Shown: positions 45,091 through 55,081, numbered from the stretch's first letter. The stretch: 64,000 bases of DNA from Sphingobium trunci (GCF_022664535.1 NZ_JAKUJY010000003.1:124001-188000); one strand, 5' to 3'. A program made the numbers and translations. Notes: generated from the sequence alone by a model not told the origin.

Positions 45091-45579
45091 ATGGACCCGA
45101 TGCAGTCGCACGAAGCCAGCGTTGATATGAAACGGTTGATCGAGGATTGGGTTCATTTGCACGGCCGGACGCGCGACCAGTTGTTACCATTACTTCATGC
45201 AATCCAGGAAGAGGTCGGCTTCATCGACGATGCGGCGGTTCCGCTGATCGCGCAGGCGCTGAACCTGAGCCGCGCCGATGTGCATGGCGTGGTGACCTTC
45301 TATCATGATTTCCGGCGCATGCCTGCCGGGCGGCATGTGGTGAAGCTCTGTCGGGCGGAAAGCTGTCAGGCGCGGGGCGGGGCGGCCATCGAAGTGGCGG
45401 CGGCGCAGCGGCTGGGCGTCCCCATGGGCGCGACGCGGCGTGATGGACAAGTGACGCTGGAGCCGGTCTATTGCCTGGGCCTGTGCGCGGTGGGGCCGAA
45501 TGCGCTGGTCGACGGGCGCCCGGTGGCGCGGATCGATGCCGCCGCGATCGAGCGGATCGCGCAGGAGGTCGCGGCATGA
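45091..45579 (+). CDS. fdsG: NAD-dependent formate dehydrogenase gamma subunit FdsG
   Basis: A protein of about 162 residues of the NuoE family with one [2Fe-2S] cluster: a first cysteine pair in LCRAESCQARGG and a second in YCLGLCAVGPNALVDG. The N-terminal helical part reads RDQLLPLLHAIQEEVGFI and VHGVVTFYHDFR. It passes electrons between FdsA and the FMN of FdsB. GGAAGA just before the ATG at 45091 acts as ribosome binding site; another ATG is at 45100. It is the first gene of the fds operon and overlaps fdsB as ATGA. Confidence 0.93.
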   Translation: MDPMQSHEASVDMKRLIEDWVHLHGRTRDQLLPLLHAIQEEVGFIDDAAVPLIAQALNLSRADVHGVVTFYHDFRRMPAGRHVVKLCRAESCQARGGAAIEVAAAQRLGVPMGATRRDGQVTLEPVYCLGLCAVGPNALVDGRPVARIDAAAIERIAQEVAA

Positions 45580-47165
45580 AGCCGGGCCAGAAAAGCAAAA
45601 TCTATGTCAGCCGCGACATGGCGTCGGTCGCGCTGGGCGCGGACGAAGTGGCGCAGGCCTTCGCGGCGGCGGGGTGCGAGGTCGTGCGCACGGGCAGCCG
45701 GGGCCTGTTTTCCATCGAGCCGCTGGTCGAGGTGGAACAGGACGGCGCCCGCGTCGGCTTCGGGCCGGTGGGACCGCATGATGTGGCGGCGGTGCTGGAC
45801 GGTAGCCACGGGGCGCGGCTGGGCGATGTGGCGGCGCTGCCCTTCCTTGCCGGGCAGCAGCGTTTCACCTTTGCCCGCTGCGGGGTGATCGATCCGCTCG
45901 ATCCGGAGGATTATGCCGCCCATGGCGGCTGGCGCGGGCTGGATGCGGCGCGGGGCATGGCGCCGCAGGCGGTGGTCGATGCGGTCAAGGCATCAGGCCT
46001 GCGCGGGCGCGGCGGGGCGGGTTTTCCGACCGGGATCAAATGGCAGACGGTGCTGGATGCGGCATCGGACGCGAAGTTCATCGTCTGCAACGCGGATGAG
46101 GGGGACAGCGGCACCTTTGCCGACCGGATGCTGATGGAGGGCGACCCCTATTGCCTGATCGAGGGCATGGCGATTGCCGGGCATGCCGTGGGGGCTGGCC
46201 ATGGCTATGTCTATATCCGCAGCGAATATCCCTTTGCCATCGCGACGATGCGCGAGGCGATCGAGCGGTCGGCTGAACGGATCGCGCCCTTCACGCTGGA
46301 GGTGCGGGTGGGCGCCGGCGCCTATGTCTGCGGGGAGGAGACGGCGCTGCTCGACAGTATCGAGGGCAAGCGGGGACAGGTGCGGGCAAAGCCGCCTCTG
46401 CCCGCGCTGGCCGGGCTGTTCGGGCAGCCAACGGTCATCAACAATGTGCTCAGTCTGGCGGCGGTTCCCTTCATCCTGGCGGAGGGGGCGGAGGCCTATG
46501 CGGCGGTCGGCTTCGGGCGGTCGCGCGGGACCATGCCGGTGCAGCTGGCGGGCAATGTGAAGCATGGCGGGCTGTATGAAATCGGCTTCGGCATCACGCT
46601 GGGCGAGTTGGTGAACGACATTGGCGGCGGGACGGCGAGCGGGCGGCCGGTGCGCGCGGTGCAGGTGGGCGGGCCTTTGGGGGCCTATTTCCCGCCCGCC
46701 ATGTTCGACCTGCCCTTCGACTATGAGGCGTTCGCGCAGGCGGGCGGGCTGATCGGCCATGCGGGGATCACCGTGTTCGACGACAGGGTGGACATGGCGC
46801 ATATGGCGCGGTTCGCGATGGAATTCTGCTCGGTCGAAAGCTGCGGCAAATGCACGCCCTGCCGGATCGGATCGACGCGCGGGGTGGAGATCATGGACCG
46901 GATCATCGCGGCGCGCGACACGCAGCCGGTGGTGGCGGAAGGCGTGGAGGGCGGATTGGCCAGAGCGCTTCATTCGCGCTCGCCCGCCCGGATCGACGCG
47001 GGGCTGGAGGCGCAGACGGCGCTGCTGCGAGATCTGTGCGACACAATGAAATATGGGTCGCTCTGCGCGCTGGGCGGGTTCACGCCCTATCCGGTGTTGA
47101 GCGCGCTCGACCATTTTTCAGAGGATTTCGGGGCATTGGCTCCGGCGAAGGAAGCGGCGGAATGA
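45576..47165 (+). CDS. fdsB: NAD-dependent formate dehydrogenase beta subunit FdsB
   Basis: A 529-residue NuoF-like flavoprotein. An N-terminal thioredoxin-like part is followed by the FMN/NADH domain (GLRGRGGAGFPTGIKW; NADEGDSGTFADRMLMEGDP; GAGAYVCGEETALLDSIEG), an SLBB segment and the [4Fe-4S] domain with SVESCGKCTPCRIGSTRG. It reduces NAD+ with electrons from formate. It is coupled to fdsG and fdsA by 4-base overlaps. Confidence 0.95.
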   Translation: MKPGQKSKIYVSRDMASVALGADEVAQAFAAAGCEVVRTGSRGLFSIEPLVEVEQDGARVGFGPVGPHDVAAVLDGSHGARLGDVAALPFLAGQQRFTFARCGVIDPLDPEDYAAHGGWRGLDAARGMAPQAVVDAVKASGLRGRGGAGFPTGIKWQTVLDAASDAKFIVCNADEGDSGTFADRMLMEGDPYCLIEGMAIAGHAVGAGHGYVYIRSEYPFAIATMREAIERSAERIAPFTLEVRVGAGAYVCGEETALLDSIEGKRGQVRAKPPLPALAGLFGQPTVINNVLSLAAVPFILAEGAEAYAAVGFGRSRGTMPVQLAGNVKHGGLYEIGFGITLGELVNDIGGGTASGRPVRAVQVGGPLGAYFPPAMFDLPFDYEAFAQAGGLIGHAGITVFDDRVDMAHMARFAMEFCSVESCGKCTPCRIGSTRGVEIMDRIIAARDTQPVVAEGVEGGLARALHSRSPARIDAGLEAQTALLRDLCDTMKYGSLCALGGFTPYPVLSALDHFSEDFGALAPAKEAAE

Positions 47166-50008
47166 CTTTTACGCGCGAAACCGATCATGGGACACCGCCT
47201 GCCATCGCGACGGGCAGGAGCGTTACGCTGACCATCGATGGCGAAACAGTGACGATGCCGGAGGGCACGTCGATCATGCGGGCGGCGTCGCTGACGGGCT
47301 GTTCGATTCCCAAGCTTTGCGCGACTGACAATGTCGAGAGCTTCGGTTCCTGCCGCCTGTGCCTGGTCGAGGTGGAGGGACGCAGCGGCTATCCCGCATC
47401 CTGCACCACGCCGATTGCCGATGGCATGGTGGTGCGCACGCAGAGCGAGCGGCTGAAGCAGCTGCGGCGCGGGGTGATGGAGCTGTATATCTCCGACCAT
47501 CCGCTCGATTGCCTGACCTGCCCGGCCAACGGCGATTGCGAATTGCAGGAGCAGGCCGGCGCGGTGGGCCTGCGCGAGGTGCGCTATGGCTATGATGGCG
47601 CGACCAATATGGGGCAGGCCAAGGACCAGTCGAACCCCTATTTCGACTTCGACCCCAGCAAGTGCATCGTCTGTTCGCGCTGCGTGCGGGCTTGCGACGA
47701 GGTGCAGGGGACGTTCGCGCTGACCATCGAGGGGCGGGGTTTCGATTCGAAGGTTTCGCCCAGCCAGGGACAGGATTTCCTGTCGTCCGAATGCGTGTCC
47801 TGCGGCGCCTGCGTTCAGGCCTGCCCGACCGCGACGCTGACCGAGAAGAAGGTGGTGGAAATCGGGACGCCGGACCGGGCGGTCGTGACCACCTGCGCCT
47901 ATTGCGGCGTCGGCTGCACCTTCCGCGCCGAGATGCGCGGCGAGGAACTGGTGCGCATGGTGCCCTGGAAGGAGGGCAAGGCCAATCACGGGCATAGCTG
48001 CGTCAAGGGCCGCTTCGCATGGGGCTATGCCCAGCATCGCGACCGGATATTGCAGCCGATGATCCGGTCTTCGGTGGAGGAACCATGGCGCGAGGTGTCG
48101 TGGGAAGAGGCGATTGCCCATACCGCCGGCGAATTCCGGCGCATCCAGGCGAAATATGGCACGCGCAGCATTGGCGGGATCACCTCCAGCCGCTGCACCA
48201 ATGAGGAGACTTTCCTCGTTCAGAAGCTGATCCGGCAGGGGTTCGGCAATAATAATGTCGATACCTGCGCGCGGGTCTGCCATTCGCCGACCGGCTATGG
48301 ATTGAAGACGACCTTCGGCACGTCGGCGGGGACGCAGGATTTCGACAGCATCGCCCAGGCGGACGTCATTCTGGTGATCGGCGCCAATCCGACCGACGGG
48401 CATCCGGTCTTCGCCAGCCGGATGAAGAAGCGGCTGCGTGAAGGCGCGAAGCTGATCGTCATCGACCCGCGCCGGATCGATCTGGTGCAATCGCCTCATG
48501 TCGAGGCGGCGCATCACCTGCCGCTGCGGCCCGGCACCAATGTCGCGATGCTGACGGCGATGGCGCATGTGACCGTCACTGAAAATCTGTTCGATGAGGC
48601 CTTCATTCGCGAACGTTGCGACTGGGAAGAGTTCATGGACTGGGCCGCCTTCGTCGCGGAACCCTCCCGTTCGCCAGAGGCGGTCGAGCCGCTGACCGGG
48701 GTGATGGCGCAGGAGGTGCGGGCGGCCGCCCGGCTCTATGCCACGGGAGGAAATGCCGCGATCTATTATGGCCTTGGCGTCACCGAGCATAGTCAGGGAT
48801 CGTCGACCGTGATGGCGATCGCCAATCTGGCGATGGCGACCGGCAATATCGGGCGCGAGGGCGTGGGCGTGAATCCCCTGCGCGGGCAGAATAATGTGCA
48901 GGGCGCCTGCGACATGGGCAGCTTCCCGCATGAATTTTCCGGCTATCGCCATGTGTCGGACGATGCGGTGCGCGCGTCTTTCGAAAAGGCATGGGGCGTG
49001 GCGCTGGATGCCGAGCCGGGGCTGCGCATTCCCAACATGCTGGATGCCGCGACCGATGGGACGTTCAAGGCCATCTTCATCCAGGGCGAGGATATCCTGC
49101 AGTCCGACCCCAATACCCATCATGTCGCGGCGGGGCTGGCGGCGATGGAATGCGTGGTGGTGCAGGATCTGTTCCTCAATGAAACCGCCAATTACGCCCA
49201 TGTCTTCCTGCCGGGATCGACCTTCCTGGAGAAGGACGGCACCTTCACCAATGCCGAACGGCGCATCCAGCGCGTGCGCAAGGTGATGGCGCCGCTGAAT
49301 GGCTATGGCGATTGGGAGATCGTGCAACTGGTGGCGCAGGCCATGGGGCTGGACTGGTCCTACAGCCATCCTTCGCAGATCATGGACGAGATCGCCGCGC
49401 TGACGCCCACCTTCGCGGGGGTGCATTATGACCGGCTGGATGCGGAAGGGTCGCTCCAATGGCCCGCCAATGACGCGGCGCCGCATGGCACGCCGACCAT
49501 GCACATCGACGGCTTCGTGCGGGGCAAGGGCAAGTTCGTCGTCACCGACTATGTGCCGACCGACGAGAAGACCGGACCGCGCTTCCCGCTGCTGCTGACG
49601 ACCGGGCGAATCCTCAGCCAATATAATGTCGGCGCGCAGACCAGGCGGACGGCGAATGAGGCATGGCATCGGGAGGACCGGCTGGAGATCCACCCCGCCG
49701 ACGCGGAGAATCGGGGAATTGCGGACGGCGACTGGGTAAGCCTGAAAAGCCGGGCTGGGGAAACCAGCCTGCGCGCGCTGATTACGGAGAGGGTTGCGCC
49801 CGGCGTGGTCTATACGACCTTCCACCATCCCGATACGCAGGCCAATGTCATCACGACCGACTATTCGGACTGGGCCACCAACTGCCCCGAATATAAGGTG
49901 ACGGCAGTGCAGGTCATGCGATCGAACGGGCCAAGCGACTGGCAGCGCGACTATGCAGCGCAGGCGCGGCACAGCCGCCGGATTGCGCCGTTGGAAGCCG
50001 CCGAATAG
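47162..50008 (+). CDS. fdsA: NAD-dependent formate dehydrogenase alpha subunit FdsA (molybdenum)
   Basis: A 948-residue catalytic subunit. The N-terminal NuoG-like part has a [2Fe-2S] set (C47, C53, C64, C67, C81), a His-Cys3 cluster region in HPLDCLTCPANGDCEL and two ferredoxin clusters (CIVCSRCVRACDE; CVSCGACVQACPTATL). The molybdopterin part opens with CAYCGVGC. The metal-site segment is DTCARVCHSPTGYG, with C373 as the likely molybdenum ligand and H374 beside it, so it is a cysteine enzyme, not a selenoprotein. The C-terminal molydopterin-binding domain includes LLLTTGRILSQYNVGAQTRR. It oxidises formate to CO2 in the cytosol. Confidence 0.96.
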   Translation: MTFTRETDHGTPPAIATGRSVTLTIDGETVTMPEGTSIMRAASLTGCSIPKLCATDNVESFGSCRLCLVEVEGRSGYPASCTTPIADGMVVRTQSERLKQLRRGVMELYISDHPLDCLTCPANGDCELQEQAGAVGLREVRYGYDGATNMGQAKDQSNPYFDFDPSKCIVCSRCVRACDEVQGTFALTIEGRGFDSKVSPSQGQDFLSSECVSCGACVQACPTATLTEKKVVEIGTPDRAVVTTCAYCGVGCTFRAEMRGEELVRMVPWKEGKANHGHSCVKGRFAWGYAQHRDRILQPMIRSSVEEPWREVSWEEAIAHTAGEFRRIQAKYGTRSIGGITSSRCTNEETFLVQKLIRQGFGNNNVDTCARVCHSPTGYGLKTTFGTSAGTQDFDSIAQADVILVIGANPTDGHPVFASRMKKRLREGAKLIVIDPRRIDLVQSPHVEAAHHLPLRPGTNVAMLTAMAHVTVTENLFDEAFIRERCDWEEFMDWAAFVAEPSRSPEAVEPLTGVMAQEVRAAARLYATGGNAAIYYGLGVTEHSQGSSTVMAIANLAMATGNIGREGVGVNPLRGQNNVQGACDMGSFPHEFSGYRHVSDDAVRASFEKAWGVALDAEPGLRIPNMLDAATDGTFKAIFIQGEDILQSDPNTHHVAAGLAAMECVVVQDLFLNETANYAHVFLPGSTFLEKDGTFTNAERRIQRVRKVMAPLNGYGDWEIVQLVAQAMGLDWSYSHPSQIMDEIAALTPTFAGVHYDRLDAEGSLQWPANDAAPHGTPTMHIDGFVRGKGKFVVTDYVPTDEKTGPRFPLLLTTGRILSQYNVGAQTRRTANEAWHREDRLEIHPADAENRGIADGDWVSLKSRAGETSLRALITERVAPGVVYTTFHHPDTQANVITTDYSDWATNCPEYKVTAVQVMRSNGPSDWQRDYAAQARHSRRIAPLEAAE

Positions 50009-50018
50009 GATCGGACGG

Positions 50019-50255
50019 ATGAGCGATGAAAATGACGTCATGTCGACCGAGGACCGCCTGATCTACATGGCAAACCAGATCGCGCGCAATGTCACGGCGC
50101 TGGGGAAGGATGAAGCGGTGGTCATGACGGCTAACCATATTCGGGACTTTTGGGATCCGGCGATGAAGCGGCGCATCGCTGCGCTGGCGGCATCGCGGCG
50201 CGAAGCGCTGTTGCCGATCGCAGCGGCTGCCATCGACCGGATATCGGCGCCTTGA
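50019..50255 (+). CDS. fdsD: formate dehydrogenase delta subunit FdsD
   Basis: A 78-residue FdsD family protein: EDRLIYMANQIARNVTALG, VVMTANHIRDFWDPAMKRRI and a C-terminal helix ALLPIAAAAIDRI are the family signature. It is a small accessory subunit of soluble NAD-linked formate dehydrogenases. It lies 10 bases after fdsA, and its stop is shared with the TTG start of fdhD. Confidence 0.93.
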   Translation: MSDENDVMSTEDRLIYMANQIARNVTALGKDEAVVMTANHIRDFWDPAMKRRIAALAASRREALLPIAAAAIDRISAP

Positions 50256-51070
50256 GCGAGGCGCTGGAACGCGAGCGGACAGACGCAAATTTCTGCTTCG
50301 CGCAGGTGATGCCTGGCGGCACGAGCAGGGACGTGACGCGCGAACTGGCGGAAGAAGTCCCGATCGCCATCGAATATAATGGCATAGGCTATGCCGTGCT
50401 GATGGCCACGCCCGCCAATATCGAAGAACTGGTGTTGGGCTTCGCGCTGGCGGAGCGGCTGATGAGCCGCGAAGATCAAGTCTTTTCGGTCGATATTCAT
50501 CAAACGCAGCAAGGCGTCATCGCTCGCGCGACCTTGCCCCCGGAACGGACGCACGCCCTGCTGGACCGGGTGCGGCATCGCGCGTCGGAATCCTCCTGCG
50601 GCATTTGCGGGGTCGAAAATCTGGAGCAGGCCATCCGGCCCTTGCCGCTCGTGAAGGCAAGACCACAAGCGGATCGGTCGGCAATCTTCCGGGCGCTGGA
50701 GGGACTTCAGCAATTCCAGCCCCTGAATGCCCGGACGGGCGCCGTGCATGTGGCGGCTCTGGTTGCGTCCGATGGGAAGATCCTGCTGGCGCGGGAAGAT
50801 GTCGGGCGGCACAATGCCTTCGACAAGCTGATCGGCGCGATGTGGCGGGAGGGGCTGGGCTGGGGCGGCGGCTTTGCCCTGCTGTCGTCGCGCTGTTCCT
50901 ATGAATTGGTCGAGAAGGCAGTGCTGGCGCAATGCCCGCTGCTTGTGACGATTTCCGCCCCGACGAAACTTGCGGCCGAAAGGGCGGCTGAGGCAGGTCT
51001 GCCACTGGTGGTGCTGGCACGGCCCGATGCGGTGCTGGCGAGTGACGGTTCCCTGTTCGCTCAACCCTGA
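50252..51070 (+). CDS. fdhD: formate dehydrogenase accessory sulfurtransferase FdhD (FdsC)
   Basis: A 272-residue protein. FdhD transfers sulfur from IscS to the molybdenum cofactor before its insertion in FdsA. Visible are EEVPIAIEYNGIGYAVLMAT, EELVLGFALAERL, the CxxC in SSCGICGVENL, EDVGRHNAFDKLIG and LLSSRCSYELVEKA. The TTG at 50252 overlaps the fdsD stop (TTGA); the frame extends back into fdsD but that part has no family similarity. In Rhodobacter capsulatus the homologue is FdsC. It ends the fds operon. Confidence 0.93.
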   Translation: MSEALERERTDANFCFAQVMPGGTSRDVTRELAEEVPIAIEYNGIGYAVLMATPANIEELVLGFALAERLMSREDQVFSVDIHQTQQGVIARATLPPERTHALLDRVRHRASESSCGICGVENLEQAIRPLPLVKARPQADRSAIFRALEGLQQFQPLNARTGAVHVAALVASDGKILLAREDVGRHNAFDKLIGAMWREGLGWGGGFALLSSRCSYELVEKAVLAQCPLLVTISAPTKLAAERAAEAGLPLVVLARPDAVLASDGSLFAQP

Positions 51071-51148
51071 ACCTCGCCCGCCCTCCGCTATTGCCGCTCC
51101 CATGTTCGGCCTTGCACCTGACGGTTGGTTCACTGCATAGCTTGGAAC

Positions 51149-52180
51149 ATGAAGACGCCGCCACGCCCCGTTACTCTTGCCGATGTCGGCGCGAAAGCCG
51201 GGGTTTCCGCCAAAACCGTTTCACGCGTGGTCAACCGCCATCCGGAGGTCACCCCGGCCACCCGTCAGCGCGTCGAGGCGGCCATTGCCGCCACCGGCTT
51301 CAAGCCCAACATGGCGGCGCGGTCTCTGGCCACGGACCGTTCTTTCCTGATCGGCTGCTTCATCGTCAACAGCCATAACTTCTATTATGCCGAACTTGTG
51401 CGGGGTGCCGCTCGCGCGTCTCGCCGCTATGGCTTTCACCTGGTGCTCGAGGAAATCGACGCCGATGAATCCGTCGCGGACTATTATCACGAAAAGATGC
51501 GCAATATCGGCTATCACGGCCTGATCCTGCCGCCTCATTATTGCGACAGCGCTGCGTTGCTGGACGCGCTGGAGGAAGACGGCCAGCGCTATGTGCGGAT
51601 TTCACCCGCGATCGACCCGGACCGTTCGCCTTCCATCTATGCGGATGACGGCCAGGGAGTCAGCGAGCTTGCCGAACATCTTTGGCGATTGGGCCATCGG
51701 CGGTTCGGCGTTCTGGCCGGGCCTGTCGGCCATCTGGCGAGCACCATCCGTTGCGACGGCTTCGTGCAGTCCCTCGTCCGGCTTGGCTGTTCGTCGTCCG
51801 ACATTCGCATCGAACGCCCCGCATCCTGGAATTCCATCGCCATGGCAGGGCGCGATGTGGCGGAAAGGCTGTTAAGAACCGGGGAGCGCCCCACCGCCAT
51901 CTTCTGCTATAATGACGAACTGGCAGCCGCGCTCATTGGCTACGCGCGGGATATGAACCTTTCCATCCCGCATGACCTGGCGGTGGCGGGCTTTGACGAT
52001 AGTGAGACGGCAAGGCTGAACTGGCCCCCGCTTACCACCGTGCATCAACCCATCGTCGAAATGGCGGAGCGGGCGGTTGGCTGGCTTGTGTCGCCGGAAC
52101 CGTCCGGGCAGACGATCTGCCCGGTGGCGCTGAAGATTCGCAGCAGCACCGATCCGGATGCCGTCTTCATCCCGGAATAG
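51149..52180 (+). CDS. LacI family transcriptional regulator
   Basis: A 343-residue regulator. The helix-turn-helix and hinge are VTLADVGAKAGVSAKTVSRV, NRHPEVTPATRQRVEAAI and FKPNMAARSLATDR. The ligand domain follows the periplasmic-binding fold, with IAVAGFDD-like AVAGFDDSETARL and TTVHQPIVEMAERAV. It should bind a sugar or glycoside released by the neighbouring hydrolases. The start at 51149 follows TTGGAAC. It is convergent with the GH106 gene. A LacI-type dyad (GGTAAGCGCTGTCA) lies in the TonB-receptor promoter at 59762-59775. Confidence 0.9.
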   Translation: MKTPPRPVTLADVGAKAGVSAKTVSRVVNRHPEVTPATRQRVEAAIAATGFKPNMAARSLATDRSFLIGCFIVNSHNFYYAELVRGAARASRRYGFHLVLEEIDADESVADYYHEKMRNIGYHGLILPPHYCDSAALLDALEEDGQRYVRISPAIDPDRSPSIYADDGQGVSELAEHLWRLGHRRFGVLAGPVGHLASTIRCDGFVQSLVRLGCSSSDIRIERPASWNSIAMAGRDVAERLLRTGERPTAIFCYNDELAAALIGYARDMNLSIPHDLAVAGFDDSETARLNWPPLTTVHQPIVEMAERAVGWLVSPEPSGQTICPVALKIRSSTDPDAVFIPE

Positions 52181-52193
52181 CGCGCATTCGCGA

Positions 52194-55058
52194 TTATCGC
52201 ACCGATTCCAGAACGACAGGCCCGACCAGTCCCGCCGCGACGGGTTTCAACTTGTCATAGCCCGCGACGGCCGGGTCGATCATGCTGTTCTGGGCGACAT
52301 TGTCGACGGTGATCGCCAGGGCATTGTCGCCGGATTTCAATGCGCTTGTCAGGTCCATCCGGAACGGCGCACCGATGACGGGAGGAAGCTGTCGTCCATT
52401 GACGCTGACCGTCGCCATGTCGTGCACCTGGCCGAGGTCCAGCCAGACATGACCGCCGCGTTTCAGCCAGGCGGGATCGATCCGTACCGACCGGCTGTAG
52501 GTCGCCGATCCGGCAAAGCGCGCCAGTTCGGGGACATTCTTCCAGTCCTTGAGCGTGACCGTGCCGAGATCCTGCGCGAAGGGCAGGCGCTGGACATGGC
52601 CCTTGGCCTCAAGCCGCCACCCGTCGGCCGGCAAGGCTTGCCGGGCAGCCGTCTGCGGATTGGCCGATGTCTGCGGCGCGCCTGCCGGGTCCAGCATGAG
52701 CAGCGCGCTTTCGCCCGCCTCCAGCGTCAGCGGCAGGCGCGCGCCCGCCTCGACCGCCTGAGCGGAGAGAGGCGTAATCGATCCGTCCATGCCGTTCCAG
52801 CGCGACACGCTTCCCTTGCCGGGCAGCGTCAGGGTAACGTCGCGGCGCGTGCCGCCATGATTGAACAGGAAAGTGGCGGTGCGGCCATCGATCCGCCGCT
52901 GGACATAGACGATGTCCGCCGGGTCGCCCTCGAAACGGAGGTTGGGTGCGATGTTCGCAGTTCGCAAAGCGGCGGCGACCTGAGCGGCGGGAACGATCCG
53001 CGCCCCGGCGGCGATCGCATCGGCGACCGCGCGGGTCACGCGGCCGTCGCGCGCTGCGGCATCGGCCAACCCCTCGTCCCGCGACGGTGCGCGGTCGGTG
53101 AAGATGACCGGCAATCCTGCATGGGCGAACCGGGCTATGGCTTCGGCCGTGTCGGCGCGGATGCCGTCGATGGGCGGCAGCACCAGCACGGGATAGCGCT
53201 GCCCGCCCTTCGCGACCAGTTGCCCCCCTTCGACGCGCGCATCGGCGATGGCGTCAGGATTGATCCGGTCATAGTCGTACCCGGCGGCCAGAAAGCCCTT
53301 TTCCGCCGCGAACCTGGCAGCGCCCTCATCCTCTATGCCCGGATAATAGCCATAGCCGCCGTAGAAATAAGCGACGGGCACGACCGCCTCGCCTGCCTGC
53401 ATGACGCCTTGCAACCGCGCGATATAGCCCGCCAGCGATTTGATCGCGGGCCAGATCGGGTTGTTTTCGTTGAGCGCGCCGGAAAAGCCCATGACGAAGC
53501 CGCTGGGCGAGAAGGGATACCAGCCCGGCCATTTGTCCGTCTCCCGGCGATAGTTCATGCCGTGCAGGACCAGGCTGTTGACCCCGCCCGAGATGATGAG
53601 ATCGACGCGCTGGCGCATTTCCTGCGGCGTGACGTCGAACGGGCGGTCCTTCCACACCAGGCTTTCCGCCGAGATCAGCGGGTGGCCGTAAAGATGCGCG
53701 GCTGATCGCGCCAGGCGCATGAAATAGGGATCGGCCCCGTCCACCAGATCCTCTGTTTCCGGTATGTCGGCCAGTCCATAGCCGCGAATGATGTCGAACG
53801 CGCCGCCATGGGCCTGGAATCGCGCCTTGAGGCCATGGGCATGGTTCCACGCGACGAAGGGCTGCACGAAGCCCTCGATCATCAGGTCGGATACGGTGCG
53901 GCGGTAATCGGCGCGCACGCGTTCCCCCGCCACACTGCCGGTCGCGTCGAAATAGGGCGGCGAATAATGTTCGCCCCATGCCTGCATCCAGCCCGGCTGG
54001 AGAATGAAGGGCAGATAAGGCGTCAGGTCATAGCCCCGGCGCTTGCGGAACTGATCCAGGAAATCGGGCGTCCAGGGCATGTCCTGCATCAGTTCCAGGC
54101 TGTCGACGAAGGTCGACCGGATACCGACGGGCCGGTCGCCCAGCCGATCGCCGACGCGCGCGGCATGCACGGCAAAAGCGTCCGGACGCATATGGTCGAT
54201 GACCAGTTGCGGTCCTTTGCCTGCCGACGCCATCACGCCCATGTCGGCGGCATATTGCTTGAACACCAGCACCTGCCATTTGCCCGGCGGCGGCGCCCAA
54301 TCCAGCGTGCCGTCAGGGCGCAATTTGTCGGTCAGGACGACATGGCTCACCGGATCGAGGCGGCCGGGCTGGACGACATCATCCCATGGGAAGAGGCGGA
54401 AACCGGCAGGCGCACCGGAATCCTTGGTGCCCGGTGCATCGCCCTTCATCGCCACGACCGCGACGACATGGGCGCGGTCGTCCATCCGCTTCGCCCAGTC
54501 CGCGACCTTTGGGTCCTGAACACGCGGATCTTGCGGGTTGAGCGCGCCAAGCCGTCTAGTCCGGGCGGGAATGGCGACCTTGACCGATTTTCCTGTACCG
54601 CCCTGAATTTCCGTGCGGGCCATGGCCAGTTCGACCATCGCCAGTTCCGGCGTGACCGTGAAGCCGCCGCCCGACGGCCAGGCCGACCCGAACGTATAGT
54701 CCAGCGTCATGCCACGATCCTGGGCAGTCTTGCCCAGGCCGCGGAGGATTTCCCAGAAGCGCGGTTCGGCATAGTCGTTGACCGCATCGCGCTGATCAGG
54801 CGTCAGATTGTCGAGGCCAAGGGCGAAGGGCTGGATTTCCCCGCCCGCAAAGCCGTTTTCGTCCATCAGGGCCAGTTCGCGGTCCAGCTCAGCCGGATCG
54901 ACCGCAGCGCCGGGCCACCACCAGCGCAGCCGGGGGCGATCCGCCTTGGCTGGGTTTTCGAACCGCTGTTCCAGCGTCTGCGCCATGGCGGGCAGCGTGC
55001 TGGACGCGGCGAGCAGCGCCGCTGCCAGCATCGTCCCCAATTTGCGGCGATCGGTCAT
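52194..55058 (-). CDS. GH106 family (alpha-L-rhamnosidase-like) exported glycoside hydrolase
   Basis: A 954-residue exported protein. A signal peptide (LGTMLAAALLAASSTLPAMA) is followed by the family opening RPRLRWWWPGAAVDPAELD and ENGFAGGEIQPFALG, then YTFGSAWPSGGGF, RKRRGYDLTPYLPF, GADPYFMRLARSAAHLYG and GMNYRRETDKWPGW. The C-terminus is a beta-sandwich ending in FRMDLTSALKSGDNALAITV. GH106 was first defined from a Sphingomonas alpha-L-rhamnosidase; release of L-rhamnose is therefore likely but not proven. AAGGATATAGG precedes the ATG at 55058; an ATG at 55085 overlapping the GH3 stop is the alternative. It forms an operon with the GH3 gene. Confidence 0.85.
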   Translation of the reverse strand: MTDRRKLGTMLAAALLAASSTLPAMAQTLEQRFENPAKADRPRLRWWWPGAAVDPAELDRELALMDENGFAGGEIQPFALGLDNLTPDQRDAVNDYAEPRFWEILRGLGKTAQDRGMTLDYTFGSAWPSGGGFTVTPELAMVELAMARTEIQGGTGKSVKVAIPARTRRLGALNPQDPRVQDPKVADWAKRMDDRAHVVAVVAMKGDAPGTKDSGAPAGFRLFPWDDVVQPGRLDPVSHVVLTDKLRPDGTLDWAPPPGKWQVLVFKQYAADMGVMASAGKGPQLVIDHMRPDAFAVHAARVGDRLGDRPVGIRSTFVDSLELMQDMPWTPDFLDQFRKRRGYDLTPYLPFILQPGWMQAWGEHYSPPYFDATGSVAGERVRADYRRTVSDLMIEGFVQPFVAWNHAHGLKARFQAHGGAFDIIRGYGLADIPETEDLVDGADPYFMRLARSAAHLYGHPLISAESLVWKDRPFDVTPQEMRQRVDLIISGGVNSLVLHGMNYRRETDKWPGWYPFSPSGFVMGFSGALNENNPIWPAIKSLAGYIARLQGVMQAGEAVVPVAYFYGGYGYYPGIEDEGAARFAAEKGFLAAGYDYDRINPDAIADARVEGGQLVAKGGQRYPVLVLPPIDGIRADTAEAIARFAHAGLPVIFTDRAPSRDEGLADAAARDGRVTRAVADAIAAGARIVPAAQVAAALRTANIAPNLRFEGDPADIVYVQRRIDGRTATFLFNHGGTRRDVTLTLPGKGSVSRWNGMDGSITPLSAQAVEAGARLPLTLEAGESALLMLDPAGAPQTSANPQTAARQALPADGWRLEAKGHVQRLPFAQDLGTVTLKDWKNVPELARFAGSATYSRSVRIDPAWLKRGGHVWLDLGQVHDMATVSVNGRQLPPVIGAPFRMDLTSALKSGDNALAITVDNVAQNSMIDPAVAGYDKLKPVAAGLVGPVVLESVR

Positions 55059-55081
55059 CCTATATCCTTGCCCATCTGCAT

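Noticed and set aside
50150..50251. 5' extension of fdhD into fdsD
   Set aside because: The extra residues have no family similarity, and the TTG at 50252 overlaps the fdsD stop exactly, as in the other junctions of this operon.
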